Source of the DNA: Algoriphagus alkaliphilus
GTDB lineage: Bacteria > Bacteroidota > Bacteroidia > Cytophagales > Cyclobacteriaceae
Direction: 5' to 3'
Assembly (NCBI RefSeq): GCF_900103735.1
Contig: NZ_FMXE01000013.1
Location: 55,825-119,824 of the forward strand
Length of the DNA: 64,000 bases
In this document: piece by piece, positions 54,021 through 61,440 of the stretch
Numbering within the stretch: position 1 is the stretch's first letter
How the letters are laid out: each line of letters opens with the position of its first letter
Position numbers and translations under genes: made by a program
The notes under the pieces: model-generated
What the model was told of the DNA's origin: nothing
Database searches by the model: none
What the model saw: only the letters and a program-made list of their open reading frames with translations

Positions 54021-54263
54021 AGGAGGTACGAAAGACGAGATACGAAATACGCGGTCAATAGTATTTAGATAATCTCTCTCCAAATTAGACCAAAGGATAT
54101 TTAAGAAAGGTGAAAGTCGAATTGTAATCTGCGAACGTATGATCTTAACTGAAATTGCGATCCAAAACTTTACAACCTTACCACTTTCCAACCTTTCAAC
54201 CCAATTTTCCAATTTTCAAATTTTTCAATCCGCCACGGCGGACAAGTTCTATCAATAAACAAA
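54021..54263. other. trpB-trpA spacer with degenerate repeats
   Basis: 243 bp. It begins with repeats of the type TACGAAA/TACGAGATACG (about 54027-54055) and ends with TTTCCAACCTTTCAACCCAA-type repeats (54182-54228), related to those at 49648, 49089 and 62222. No gene or terminator, so the operon presumably continues through to trpA. Confidence 0.6.
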
Positions 54264-55037
54264 ATGAACCGAATACAATACTTATTCAACACCAAAAAAG
54301 AACGGGTTCTCTCGATCTACTTCACAGCGGGATTTCCTGATTTAGAGGATACAGTTCCGATCATGGAAGCTATTCAGGCTGGAGGAGCTGATATTATCGA
54401 GATCGGAGTTCCATACTCGGACCCGATTGCGGATGGACCGACTATCCAGGACAGCAACCTGATCGCCTTGGAAAATGGCATGAGCCTGAAAAAGCTCTTC
54501 GATCAATTGAAAGGTTTCCGAGCCAAAATCCATCTTCCTGTTGTTTTGATGGGGTATTTAAACCCGATCATGCAGTACGGGATGGAGGCTTTTTGTAAAA
54601 AATGCAAAGAGGTCGGAGTAGACGGACTGATCCTACCCGACCTGCCGATGCAGCAATACCAAGATGAGTTTAAAGAACTCTTTGAAGAATACGGCTTGTT
54701 CAATACCTTTCTGATTTCTCCACAGACTTCTGAAAAGCGGGTCCGGGAAATCGACCAAAACTCAAACGGATTTATCTACATGGTTTCGGCACACAGCATT
54801 ACCGGAGCGCGAACAGGCATCAGTGAAGAGCAAATCGCCTATTTCGAGCGGGTTAAAGCTATGAACCTAAAGAATCCTAGGCTGATTGGCTTTGGGATAT
54901 CAGATTCCGAAACATTCACCACCGCTTCCAATTATAGTAATGGAGCAATTATTGGATCGGCTTTTATCAAAAAAGTAAAAGACGCCAAAAACCTGAGTGA
55001 AGACATTCAGGAATATATTCAGTCAGTGATTAGTTAA
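54264..55037 (+). CDS. trpA: Tryptophan synthase alpha chain
   Basis: 257 residues. IEIGVPYSDPIADGPTIQ with the catalytic Glu and Asp, LPDLPMQQYQDE, YMVSAHSITGAR are present. Releases indole to TrpB. Last trp gene. Confidence 0.97.
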   Translation: MNRIQYLFNTKKERVLSIYFTAGFPDLEDTVPIMEAIQAGGADIIEIGVPYSDPIADGPTIQDSNLIALENGMSLKKLFDQLKGFRAKIHLPVVLMGYLNPIMQYGMEAFCKKCKEVGVDGLILPDLPMQQYQDEFKELFEEYGLFNTFLISPQTSEKRVREIDQNSNGFIYMVSAHSITGARTGISEEQIAYFERVKAMNLKNPRLIGFGISDSETFTTASNYSNGAIIGSAFIKKVKDAKNLSEDIQEYIQSVIS

Positions 55038-55112
55038 TAAGTTATCAGTGAATGGTTATTGGTAAAGCAGTGATTGGAGGATTAGAGGCAAAAAGTTAAC
55101 GAGGTACCAACT

Positions 55113-55130
55113 CCCCCTTTTCAAAGGGGG
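55113..55130. repeat. Small palindrome in the trpA-aroF spacer
   Basis: CCCCCTTT-TC-AAAGGGGG, a perfect inverted repeat followed by TAGGGGGGAT. Dispersed type; weak terminator-like function cannot be excluded. Confidence 0.6.
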
Positions 55131-55214
55131 TAGGGGGGATTCCTTCAAATTGCACTTCAATCTCAAACCCTATCAAAAACCTCGTAAATCGTAATTCGTA
55201 AATCGTACTTCCTC

Positions 55215-56234
55215 ATGATTATCCAACTTCAACCCGACATATCCGACAATCAAAAGGAAAAATTGATCAATCAGGTCAATGGGATCGGCTATAAAACCAC
55301 CGAGGTCAAAACCCAATTGGGGGATTACCTGATCGGTATCGGCAAAAATGAATTCGACATCCGAAAAATCGGCCAGATGGATGGCATTCAGGACATCCAT
55401 ATTGTGTCTGATGAGTACAAGTTGGTTTCCAAAAAGTGGAAAGCCAAACCCACTTCTGTCGATCTCGGCGATAATGTCTTTATCAAAGACGGGGAAATGG
55501 CCATCATCACCGGTCCATGTTCCATCGAGACGGAAGAGCAGATCCGGAAAGTAGTCGCCCACTGCGTGGAAAATGACATCAAAATGATGCGTGGCGGCGT
55601 GTTCAAGCCCCGAAGCAGTCCCTATGCCTTCCGCGGATTGGGACTGGAAGGACTAAAACTCTGGCATGAAATCGCCTCGGCCGCCGGGATCAAGATCGTG
55701 ACCGAAGTGATGCAGACTTCTCAAATCGAGGAAATGTATCCTTATGTGGATGTGTATCAGGTTGGAGCGCGAAATTCCCAGAATTTCAATCTGCTGGACG
55801 AACTCGGCAAGGTGGACAAAGCTGTAATGATCAAGCGGGGGATTTCCGGTACGATCGAGGAACTGCTACAGTCAGCGGAGTATGTTTTTTCCGGAGGAAA
55901 TGAAAAATTGATCCTTTGCGAAAGAGGGATCCGAACTTATGAAAGTGCTTCCAGAAATACCCTGGATCTAAATGCTATTCCTATCCTGAAAGCCAAATCA
56001 CATCTTCCTGTGATTGTGGATCCGTCTCATGGAATCGGTATTCGATCCTATGTGCCGCAGATGGCTCTGGCAGGAGTGATGTCCGGTGCAGACGGAATTA
56101 TCTATGAATCCCATGAGATTCCGGAGAAAGCTTATTCCGATGGACAGCAAACTTTGGATTTTGCACAAAGTGCAAGACTGGCTGCTTGGATCAGAGAGAG
56201 CTTTGCCATGCGGAAATCTTTTGAGTTGTTGTGA
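55215..56234 (+). CDS. aroF: 3-Deoxy-7-phosphoheptulonate (DAHP) synthase
   Basis: 339 residues, type Ibeta DAHP synthase with an N-terminal ferredoxin-like regulatory domain (about 1-70) and the barrel: AIITGPCSIETEEQ, MMRGGVFKPRSSPYAFRGLG, VGARNSQNFNLLDELG, VIVDPSHGIG. It catalyses the first step of the shikimate pathway, so placement at the end of the trp operon makes sense. No chorismate mutase domain is attached. A decayed second copy of its last 34 codons is at 56977-57078. Confidence 0.95.
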   Translation: MIIQLQPDISDNQKEKLINQVNGIGYKTTEVKTQLGDYLIGIGKNEFDIRKIGQMDGIQDIHIVSDEYKLVSKKWKAKPTSVDLGDNVFIKDGEMAIITGPCSIETEEQIRKVVAHCVENDIKMMRGGVFKPRSSPYAFRGLGLEGLKLWHEIASAAGIKIVTEVMQTSQIEEMYPYVDVYQVGARNSQNFNLLDELGKVDKAVMIKRGISGTIEELLQSAEYVFSGGNEKLILCERGIRTYESASRNTLDLNAIPILKAKSHLPVIVDPSHGIGIRSYVPQMALAGVMSGADGIIYESHEIPEKAYSDGQQTLDFAQSARLAAWIRESFAMRKSFELL

Positions 56235-56259
56235 AAAATCGAATCGCATTTGGATTAAC

Positions 56260-56283
56260 GTCCTGCTTCTAGAGAAGCAGGAC
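56260..56283. repeat. Perfect palindrome after aroF
   Basis: GTCCTGCTTCT-AG-AGAAGCAGGAC, 11-bp arms. Followed by a second small hairpin AACGG/CCGTT and the terminator at 56301. Confidence 0.85.
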
Positions 56284-56300
56284 AACGGGTTCTTTCCGTT

Positions 56301-56329
56301 ATGCTGCTTTTCCGAAAGCAGCATTTTTG
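56301..56329 (+). terminator. Terminator of the trp-aroF operon
   Basis: ATGCTGCTTT-TCCG-AAAGCAGCAT, then TTTT. Confidence 0.88.
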
Positions 56330-56369
56330 GTTTTCAAGATCCGGCATCCAGAAGCAGGAAAATAAAAGG

Positions 56370-56657
56370 TTACAAGATTTTCGATAGATCCTGTCTCCCG
56401 ACAATCGCCATTATTTCAACGGTTTCTTGATTTATTCGAAAGTAAATGCTGTCTGATCCACAAACGCAACGTCTATATCCGGCTTTAATGTGATCAATAG
56501 ATTCGAATGAAAAGGGTCTTTCTGCGATTACCTCAAAGCAATTGAAAAAATTGTCGAAATAGGTTTCAGCTTGGGTCATCCCAAACTTTTTTTCATCCCA
56601 TTGATAGATTCGGATCAAATCCTCCTTTGCTTCTTCGCTCAGTCTATAGTTAGCCAT
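56370..56657 (-). CDS. ParE/RelE-type toxin
   Basis: 95 residues, ParE-like fold: LSEEAKEDLIRIYQWDEKKFG, AETYFDNFFNCFEVIAERP, AGYRRCVCGSDSIYFRI, IMAIVGRQDL. ParE toxins poison DNA gyrase; RelE relatives cut mRNA. The lack of a clear catalytic triad of RelE and the ParD-like partner favour ParE. Overlaps the antitoxin by 8 bp. Confidence 0.88.
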   Translation of the reverse strand: MANYRLSEEAKEDLIRIYQWDEKKFGMTQAETYFDNFFNCFEVIAERPFSFESIDHIKAGYRRCVCGSDSIYFRINQETVEIMAIVGRQDLSKIL

Positions 56658-56889
56658 TTACCGCGGCTTTAGCTTCAGCTAAAATCTGTTCTTTGGTATC
56701 AGAGGTAAACCCACCGTTTTCCGCCTTTTCTAGTTTTGTTCTTAGCCAATCTATCTCAGCCTGCTGTTTTCTGGCTTGTCTGATCAGATCATTTACCAAT
56801 TCACTTTTGCTGGAATATTCCTGGTTATCCACCTGAGATTTTAGCCATTCATCATTTGGAGGGGTGAGAGAGATACTTTGTCGTGCCAT
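56650..56889 (-). CDS. ParD-type antitoxin
   Basis: 79 residues. Ribbon-helix-helix N-terminus (RQSISLTPPNDEWLKSQVDN, SSKSELVNDLIRQARKQQ) followed by a long helix that would wrap the toxin. Precedes the toxin gene, the usual order. A perfect inverted repeat 12 bp upstream fits autoregulation. Confidence 0.88.
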   Translation of the reverse strand: MARQSISLTPPNDEWLKSQVDNQEYSSKSELVNDLIRQARKQQAEIDWLRTKLEKAENGGFTSDTKEQILAEAKAAVNG

Positions 56890-56900
56890 AAGATATTATT

Positions 56901-56918
56901 TGGTGTAAAAATACACCA
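56901..56918. promoter_or_regulatory. Operator of the parDE operon
   Basis: TGGTGTA-AAAA-TACACCA, a perfect 7-bp inverted repeat, centred about 20 bp upstream of the antitoxin start. Likely bound by the ribbon-helix-helix antitoxin. Confidence 0.7.
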
Positions 56919-56976
56919 GAAATGAGTCAGGGCCAAACTTTTTGGCTTTGGTATCGATAGTAAAGGTCTAAAATGG

Positions 56977-57078
56977 TACTTTAAGAATGGTAAAACTTTG
57001 GAGTTAGCACAGAGTGCAAAATTGACTGCTTGGATTTTAGAATTTTTCACTAGAATGAAAACTTTTGAAATATTTTAA
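56977..57078 (+). pseudogene. Decayed 3' end of a second DAHP synthase gene
   Basis: The last 33 codons before the TAA at 57076-57078 read YFKNGKTLELAQSAKLTAWI and continue to TFEIF, aligning without gaps to the true end of aroF (YSDGQQTLDFAQSARLAAWI ... SFELL). DNA identity over the last 85 bp is about 70 percent by eye. There is no homologous sequence upstream and no start codon. It lies on the far side of the ParDE module. Confidence 0.8.
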
Positions 57079-57082
57079 ATAT

Positions 57083-57139
57083 GTGTATCCGCACTGATGC
57101 ACGTGGACTAGATTTGGGGTATTTTGTATGCGGATACAC
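57083..57139. repeat. 11-bp inverted repeat
   Basis: GTGTATCCGCA (57083-57093) and TGCGGATACAC (57129-57139), 35 bp apart, followed by overlapping TCCACAG copies (57141-57167). Role unknown. It directly follows the DAHP synthase remnant. Confidence 0.75.
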
Positions 57140-57294
57140 GTCCACAGACGACTGTCAACAGTCCACAGCACATTCAATTGGAACTTAATTCTACCTTTAT
57201 TTGGGTACGTGCAGCTAACCGAATACACATAATTTTAAAATATGAAAAACAATAATCGGCTGTTTCTTTTAATACAGCCGATTTTACTTTTAAG

Positions 57295-58482
57295 TTATTT
57301 TACGCTCTCAGGATAGGGGAGCCTGAACTTGACGATGATGGGATTTTCGTCTTTTTCCAATGTGTTTGGATCTAAGTCTTTGAAAAATCGAGTATCCGTT
57401 AGACTTCCTCCATTTTCAATATAATCTATTAGGTATACTGAAGGCATATATCCGTATAAATAGGTAGAATCAGACAGGATAAGTACGAGGTCATCAATTA
57501 TCTTCTTTACATGCCCTATGGATATGACCGATTTAGTGTTTTTGTCGTAAAGAAGATTATATGCTCTGGCACCTTCACCAAACCAAAAATATAGGTGATT
57601 ATTTGTTTCTCGTATAATCTGTGGAGGGGTATAAAACTCAGAAGAAAGGATTTCCTGTCGTCTCTCCCAGTAATTCATTAGTTCAAATAAAGGAATTTCT
57701 TTATCTCCATAGTCAAACCTGAACTTGGTATACACACTATCCTTTGTCAAACCTAGGATATCAGTGGAACCAAGCATTCCCGAAATATTAAATTCATTTT
57801 TTGATGCAGCCGGGTAAAAGATGTTTGCATCAATAACTCCAAATTTTTTCTCCACATAAAAATTAGTATTTCCATTTTCGACTCTTAATAAATGATGAGT
57901 GCCGAGTTCTTCCTTACCAACACGTTGATTGGGTGGTAGGGGTGTCCAGAGATATAAGATGTCTCCGATTCGGCAAAAATTGGTGAAATTCTTGTCTTTC
58001 GGCAAATCTCTTAAATCTTCAGTGCTGATGTATTCAAAAGTGCTAAGCTTATATCTTTTTAGCTTCAGATAATCCAAAATCTCAAGTATGTCATTTTCAA
58101 AGTCAATTTGTACATCACGTATTTCCAGATATTCGGCAGGGCCGTCTCCCATGCGATCAAAAATTTGTTTTGGATTTCCTGAATCATCGAAAACAAAGAT
58201 TTTACTTTGATTTCGATCAAAAACATAAAAATGTTCACCACTTGGAGAAACTATAAACTTATCCACATATGATACAATATGATTGTCAAGAGGCTTCAAA
58301 TAAGTGATTTTTTCAACCACTAGACTATCTGGCCACTTGAATGGAATCGAGGAATCTACCTTAAGTGAAACAGGGGAAGTAAAATTTGTTAAACTTGAGA
58401 TAGGCTCTTTTTGACCAGAAGAACATGCTAAAGAAAAACCAAGAAGGAGTGATGTCAGCAAGTGAAAAAATAATGATTTCAT
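57295..58482 (-). CDS. 6-Bladed beta-propeller lipoprotein
   Basis: 395 residues. Lipobox GFSLACSSG (Cys about 20). Then repeated propeller blades of the TolB-like type: FIVSPSGEHFYVFDRNQSKIFVF, RMGDGPAEYLEIRDVQID, YKLSTFEYISTEDL. Such 6-bladed propellers are a large Bacteroidota family placed next to small secreted peptides. Surface-exposed or periplasmic binding is likely. The small peptide gene at 58694 lies upstream on the same strand. Confidence 0.82.
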   Translation of the reverse strand: MKSLFFHLLTSLLLGFSLACSSGQKEPISSLTNFTSPVSLKVDSSIPFKWPDSLVVEKITYLKPLDNHIVSYVDKFIVSPSGEHFYVFDRNQSKIFVFDDSGNPKQIFDRMGDGPAEYLEIRDVQIDFENDILEILDYLKLKRYKLSTFEYISTEDLRDLPKDKNFTNFCRIGDILYLWTPLPPNQRVGKEELGTHHLLRVENGNTNFYVEKKFGVIDANIFYPAASKNEFNISGMLGSTDILGLTKDSVYTKFRFDYGDKEIPLFELMNYWERRQEILSSEFYTPPQIIRETNNHLYFWFGEGARAYNLLYDKNTKSVISIGHVKKIIDDLVLILSDSTYLYGYMPSVYLIDYIENGGSLTDTRFFKDLDPNTLEKDENPIIVKFRLPYPESVK

Positions 58483-58693
58483 TAATAAATGGATGTTTTC
58501 AATTTGAATTTTTTCAGAATTGAGGGATTCAATAAAAACCCAAAGATTTTACGATTAAAGCCAGAACTTCTTTCGATAAACCTTTAGGTTTTTACAATCA
58601 ACTAGATCTTTCCTTTGTTGAATTAGTTATTATATTTCCTTATATGGTAAATCAAAATTCAAGTTTAATTATGACTAATTATAAGGATTAAAG

Positions 58694-58906
58694 TTATTGT
58701 ATAGGAGACGTCGGTCCACAAAATCCAGGACCGTGTTTGCAAACATCTTGGACTACGTGACCACCGGGAACAGGAACTTTTTGACGGGCAACTATTATTC
58801 CATAGCTGTAAGTTTGAGCCTCGGATTCAATAGGCTGAAAAGTTAGGAATGCAGGAATTGCCAAAGCAATTCCAAGTTTTGCAAAGAATGATTTGAATTT
58901 TCTCAT
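58694..58906 (-). CDS. Small secreted peptide with a Cys/Gly/Pro-rich C-terminus
   Basis: 70 residues: signal peptide FFAKLGIALAIPAFLTFQP with cleavage near SEAQ, then a mature part of about 40 residues ending VVQDVCKHGPGFCGPTSPIQ with two Cys. It resembles in layout the short peptides (for example NVEALA type) that stand beside 6-bladed propeller genes in Bacteroidota, but I do not see that motif itself. It shares the orientation of the propeller gene 210 bp downstream. Confidence 0.65.
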   Translation of the reverse strand: MRKFKSFFAKLGIALAIPAFLTFQPIESEAQTYSYGIIVARQKVPVPGGHVVQDVCKHGPGFCGPTSPIQ

Positions 58907-58958
58907 AGTTTTTTAATTTGATGTGAAACAAAGATGAAGACTTAATTTTTAATTAAAT

Positions 58959-59016
58959 CGGACAAAAACGGACAAAAACGGACAAAAACGGACAAAAACG
59001 GACAAAAACGGACAAA
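58959..59016. repeat. Tandem 10-bp repeat
   Basis: CGGACAAAAA repeated five times exactly and once partly (58959-59016). On the minus strand each unit supplies a TTTG, the -33 hexamer core of Bacteroidota promoters, upstream of the small secreted peptide gene. Copy-number changes by slippage would alter promoter strength. Confidence 0.9.
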
Positions 59017-59158
59017 TTTCCTTTGAAAGAATTCCTGATAGATCTCAGATTGGAAAAATAAGGTTGGAAATCTTTTTTGAGATTTTTTGCAGTTAAGAGT
59101 TGTGTTAGTTATACTTGGTTTTAATGTTTTAAAGCTAAACCACTTTTTTCAATACCCC

Positions 59159-59329
59159 ATGACCCAAAAAGCCAAATCCCGTCAGGAAATCGCCGAAGAA
59201 TTTGGGATTTCCGCCAAGACGCTTTCCAGGTGGATCTTAAAGGAAAAGCTTCAGATTCCTCAAGGTCTGATTTCTCCCAAGGATCAGGAATTGATTTATA
59301 AGAAATTTGGGAAAGTAATTAGTAAGTGA
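59159..59329 (+). CDS. Small helix-turn-helix protein
   Basis: 56 residues from ATG 59159 (MTQKAKSRQEIAEEFGISAKTLSRWI); the open frame starts at 59087. It is nearly only a helix-turn-helix with a short C-terminal tail. Divergent from the small peptide gene, whose upstream tandem repeats it might read. Regulator of that unit is possible; no evidence beyond position. Confidence 0.6.
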   Translation: MTQKAKSRQEIAEEFGISAKTLSRWILKEKLQIPQGLISPKDQELIYKKFGKVISK

Positions 59330-59425
59330 CTTTGCTAAAATTTTGTCCATACTTTTTCGGGAAATCTTTTGACCTTTTGTGAAAATAAAATTGTCGATTG
59401 ACGAACAGCTTCTTAAATTCACACC

Positions 59426-59479
59426 ATGAATCCAACACCAAGAACCTACGTACATCATTCTTATCGTCTCCTCCAATGA
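59426..59479 (+). CDS. Leader peptide with tandem His codons
   Basis: 17 codons: MNPTPRTYVHHSYRLLQ, ATG 59426 to TGA 59479. The CAT-CAT pair (59453-59458) lies directly before segment 1 of an attenuator. Two Tyr codons flank it. The geometry parallels trpL. Downstream genes are phhA and hisH-hisA-hisF-hisIE, so histidine is the likelier signal. Confidence 0.75.
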   Translation: MNPTPRTYVHHSYRLLQ

Positions 59480-59551
59480 GGGAATAGGAATGCTTTGGTT
59501 TTTGCTGAAGAATTAAAAAGGCCTATTCCATTGCTGGTGTAGGCCTTTTTT
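59456..59551 (+). promoter_or_regulatory. Attenuator upstream of phhA and the his genes
   Basis: Segment 1 CATTCTTAT (59456-59464, beginning at the second His codon) pairs with ATAGGAATG (59484-59492) with one G-T pair. Segment 2 GGAATAGG (59481-59488) pairs perfectly with segment 3 CCTATTCC (59522-59529). Segment 3 forms the terminator AGGCCTA/TAGGCCT (59519-59525 with 59540-59546) followed by T6. This is a full 1:2, 2:3, 3:4 switch. Confidence 0.8.
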
Positions 59552-59565
59552 GGTTTAATCGTAAA

Positions 59566-59691
59566 CTCTCCAAGGGCTCCAAGTCCCTTGGAGGGTTCAA
59601 AGTTGAGACAACCCTCCAAGGGATTCCAAACCTTTGGAGGGTTTAAAGCAAGAAATATCATCTCTCCAAGGGATTAAAAACCCTTGGAGAG
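59566..59691. repeat. Three hairpins of one repeat family before phhA
   Basis: CTCCAAGGG/CCCTTGGAG (59568-59576, 59585-59593), ACCCTCCAAGGG/CCTTTGGAGGGT (59611-59622, 59631-59642) and CTCTCCAAGGG/CCCTTGGAGAG (59662-59672, 59681-59691). All three share the core TCCAAGGG and an 8-nt loop. They lie between the attenuator and the phhA start. Confidence 0.9.
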
Positions 59692-59713
59692 TACCCATAA
59701 ACCCAAGTATAAA

Positions 59714-60505
59714 ATGACTGACAAACCCAAAGACTGGGTCTTTACCGACCCGAGATTAATAGAGTTGAAGCAGGATTATGCTGCTTACACGGAGGAAGAT
59801 TTTAAAGTTTGGAGGATTCTATTCGAGCGACAAATGCCGAATCTCCCCAAAGCTGCCTCTCAGGCCTATTTGGAAGGGGTGGAAAAAGTGAGATTCACTG
59901 CGGATCGAATTGCTAATTTCGAGGAGCTGAATGAGATCCTTGAAACTCAAACTGGCTGGAAAGTGCAGGTAGTACCTGGGTTGATTGATGACGATTTGTT
60001 TTTCGGTTTGCTGAACAATAAGCGTTTTCCTTCTTCCACTTGGCTTCGCAAAATGGAACAGCTCGACTACCTTGAGGAGCCGGATATGTTTCACGATGCC
60101 TTTGCCCACATGCCGCTTTTGGTCAATCAGCATTATGTTGATTTTCTCGAAAATCTCTCTGGAATTGCATTGAAGCATATTCAGAACCCATGGGCGATTC
60201 AGTTGCTGAGCCGGATTTATTGGTTTACGATTGAGTTTGGACTAATCCGTGAAAATGGCAAATTGAAAGTCTATGGAGCTGGAATCTTGAGTTCTGCCGG
60301 GGAAACAAAGTTTTCACTTTCCGACGAACCCAAGCACTTCCCTTACGATGTCCGTCAAATTATGAGTACAGAATACTGGAAAGATCGCTTTCAGGATAAA
60401 TATTGGGTGATCGACAGCTACGAGCAGCTTTTTGAGTCTTTGCCTGAGATAGAGGAAGTGCTAGAGGAGATGTTGGCAAATAAGACGCAAGATGCTAGAC
60501 AATAG
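59714..60505 (+). CDS. phhA: Phenylalanine 4-monooxygenase
   Basis: 263 residues from ATG 59714 (MTDKPKDWVFTDPRLIELKQ); the open frame starts at a TTG at 59684. Non-haem iron, pterin-dependent aromatic amino acid hydroxylase: iron ligands His127 and His132 in MFHDAFAHMP and Glu174 in YWFTIEFGL. No regulatory ACT domain, as in most bacterial enzymes. Hydroxylates Phe to Tyr. First structural gene after the attenuator; 72 bp before hisH. Confidence 0.94.
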   Translation: MTDKPKDWVFTDPRLIELKQDYAAYTEEDFKVWRILFERQMPNLPKAASQAYLEGVEKVRFTADRIANFEELNEILETQTGWKVQVVPGLIDDDLFFGLLNNKRFPSSTWLRKMEQLDYLEEPDMFHDAFAHMPLLVNQHYVDFLENLSGIALKHIQNPWAIQLLSRIYWFTIEFGLIRENGKLKVYGAGILSSAGETKFSLSDEPKHFPYDVRQIMSTEYWKDRFQDKYWVIDSYEQLFESLPEIEEVLEEMLANKTQDARQ

Positions 60506-60577
60506 ACTTTAGACGCTAGACATAAGAAATAGACACCAAGTCTTGAATCTTGTGTCTAGAGTCTTGATACTTAAAAA

Positions 60578-61174
60578 ATGAAAACAGCCGTAATCAAATA
60601 CAACTCCGGAAACGTCCAATCGGTCCTATATGCGCTGGAGCGACTGGGGGTGGAGGCCGAACTCACGGATGACACAGAGAAAATCCGTTCGGCGGACAAG
60701 GTGATCTTTCCCGGTCAGGGAGAAGCAAGTACAGCCATGTCTTACCTTAAGGCCAGAAAACTGGATCAGCTGATCAAAGAGTTGAAGCAGCCATTTCTTG
60801 GGGTTTGTCTGGGTTTACAGTTGCTCTGCGAGCATTCTGAGGAAAATGATACAGAATGTATGGGGATCTTCCCCGTGAAAGTGAAGCACTTTATTCCCGA
60901 AAATTCTCAGGAATTCAAAGTACCCCATGTGGGTTGGAATGAGCTTGAAAATTTGACTCAAAACCCGCTCTTAACTGATCTGCCTGCCAATCCTTTTGTG
61001 TATTATGTCCATAGCTTTTATGCGGAAATGAGTAAATACACGATCTCAAGCACCCATTACATTCATGACTTCACTGCGATTCTGCATCGGGATAATTTCT
61101 GGGCGATCCAGGCACATCCAGAGAAGAGCAGTGTGGTAGGGGAAAAGCTTCTTGAAAACTTCCTTTCCATTTAA
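60578..61174 (+). CDS. hisH: Imidazole glycerol phosphate synthase subunit HisH
   Basis: 198 residues, class I glutaminase. Cys77 nucleophile in LGVCLGLQLLCEHS, His/Glu in IQAHPEKSSVVG. Delivers ammonia to HisF (62351). Full length. Confidence 0.95.
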   Translation: MKTAVIKYNSGNVQSVLYALERLGVEAELTDDTEKIRSADKVIFPGQGEASTAMSYLKARKLDQLIKELKQPFLGVCLGLQLLCEHSEENDTECMGIFPVKVKHFIPENSQEFKVPHVGWNELENLTQNPLLTDLPANPFVYYVHSFYAEMSKYTISSTHYIHDFTAILHRDNFWAIQAHPEKSSVVGEKLLENFLSI

Positions 61175-61177
61175 AAT

Positions 61178-61203
61178 ACCCTTCGACTACGCTCAGGGTG
61201 ACA
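61178..61203. repeat. CCCTTCGACTACGCTCAGGG repeat
   Basis: A short dispersed element just after the hisH stop. A related copy with a changed 3' half lies at about 21570-21600 on the minus strand. This repeat is common between genes in Bacteroidota. Confidence 0.65.
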
Positions 61204-61440
61204 GGCACCTTGACTTACCAAATAATATTTATTGTGTCAGGTCGATCGGAGTCGAGACCAAATAGAATAGAACCTCAAACCTTAATTCCTGCAAGTGTTG
61301 TGTCTTAAATCTTGCATTTGACGCCGTTGTAAGTGTCTCACTCACAACCAAAATAAGAAAAGAAAAAAATATCGAATGAAGAATGCTGAATATCGAATGT
61401 CGAATCTCGGTTTTTGCTTTTTGTTTCTAATCTCCCCAAA

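Noticed and set aside
58959..59016. Possible CRISPR array.
   Set aside because: The unit is 10 bp with no spacers; it is a plain tandem repeat. No cas gene is in the window.
61178..61260. Possible terminator between hisH and hisA.
   Set aside because: CCCT/AGGG arms are short and no T-run follows; it matches a dispersed intergenic repeat instead.
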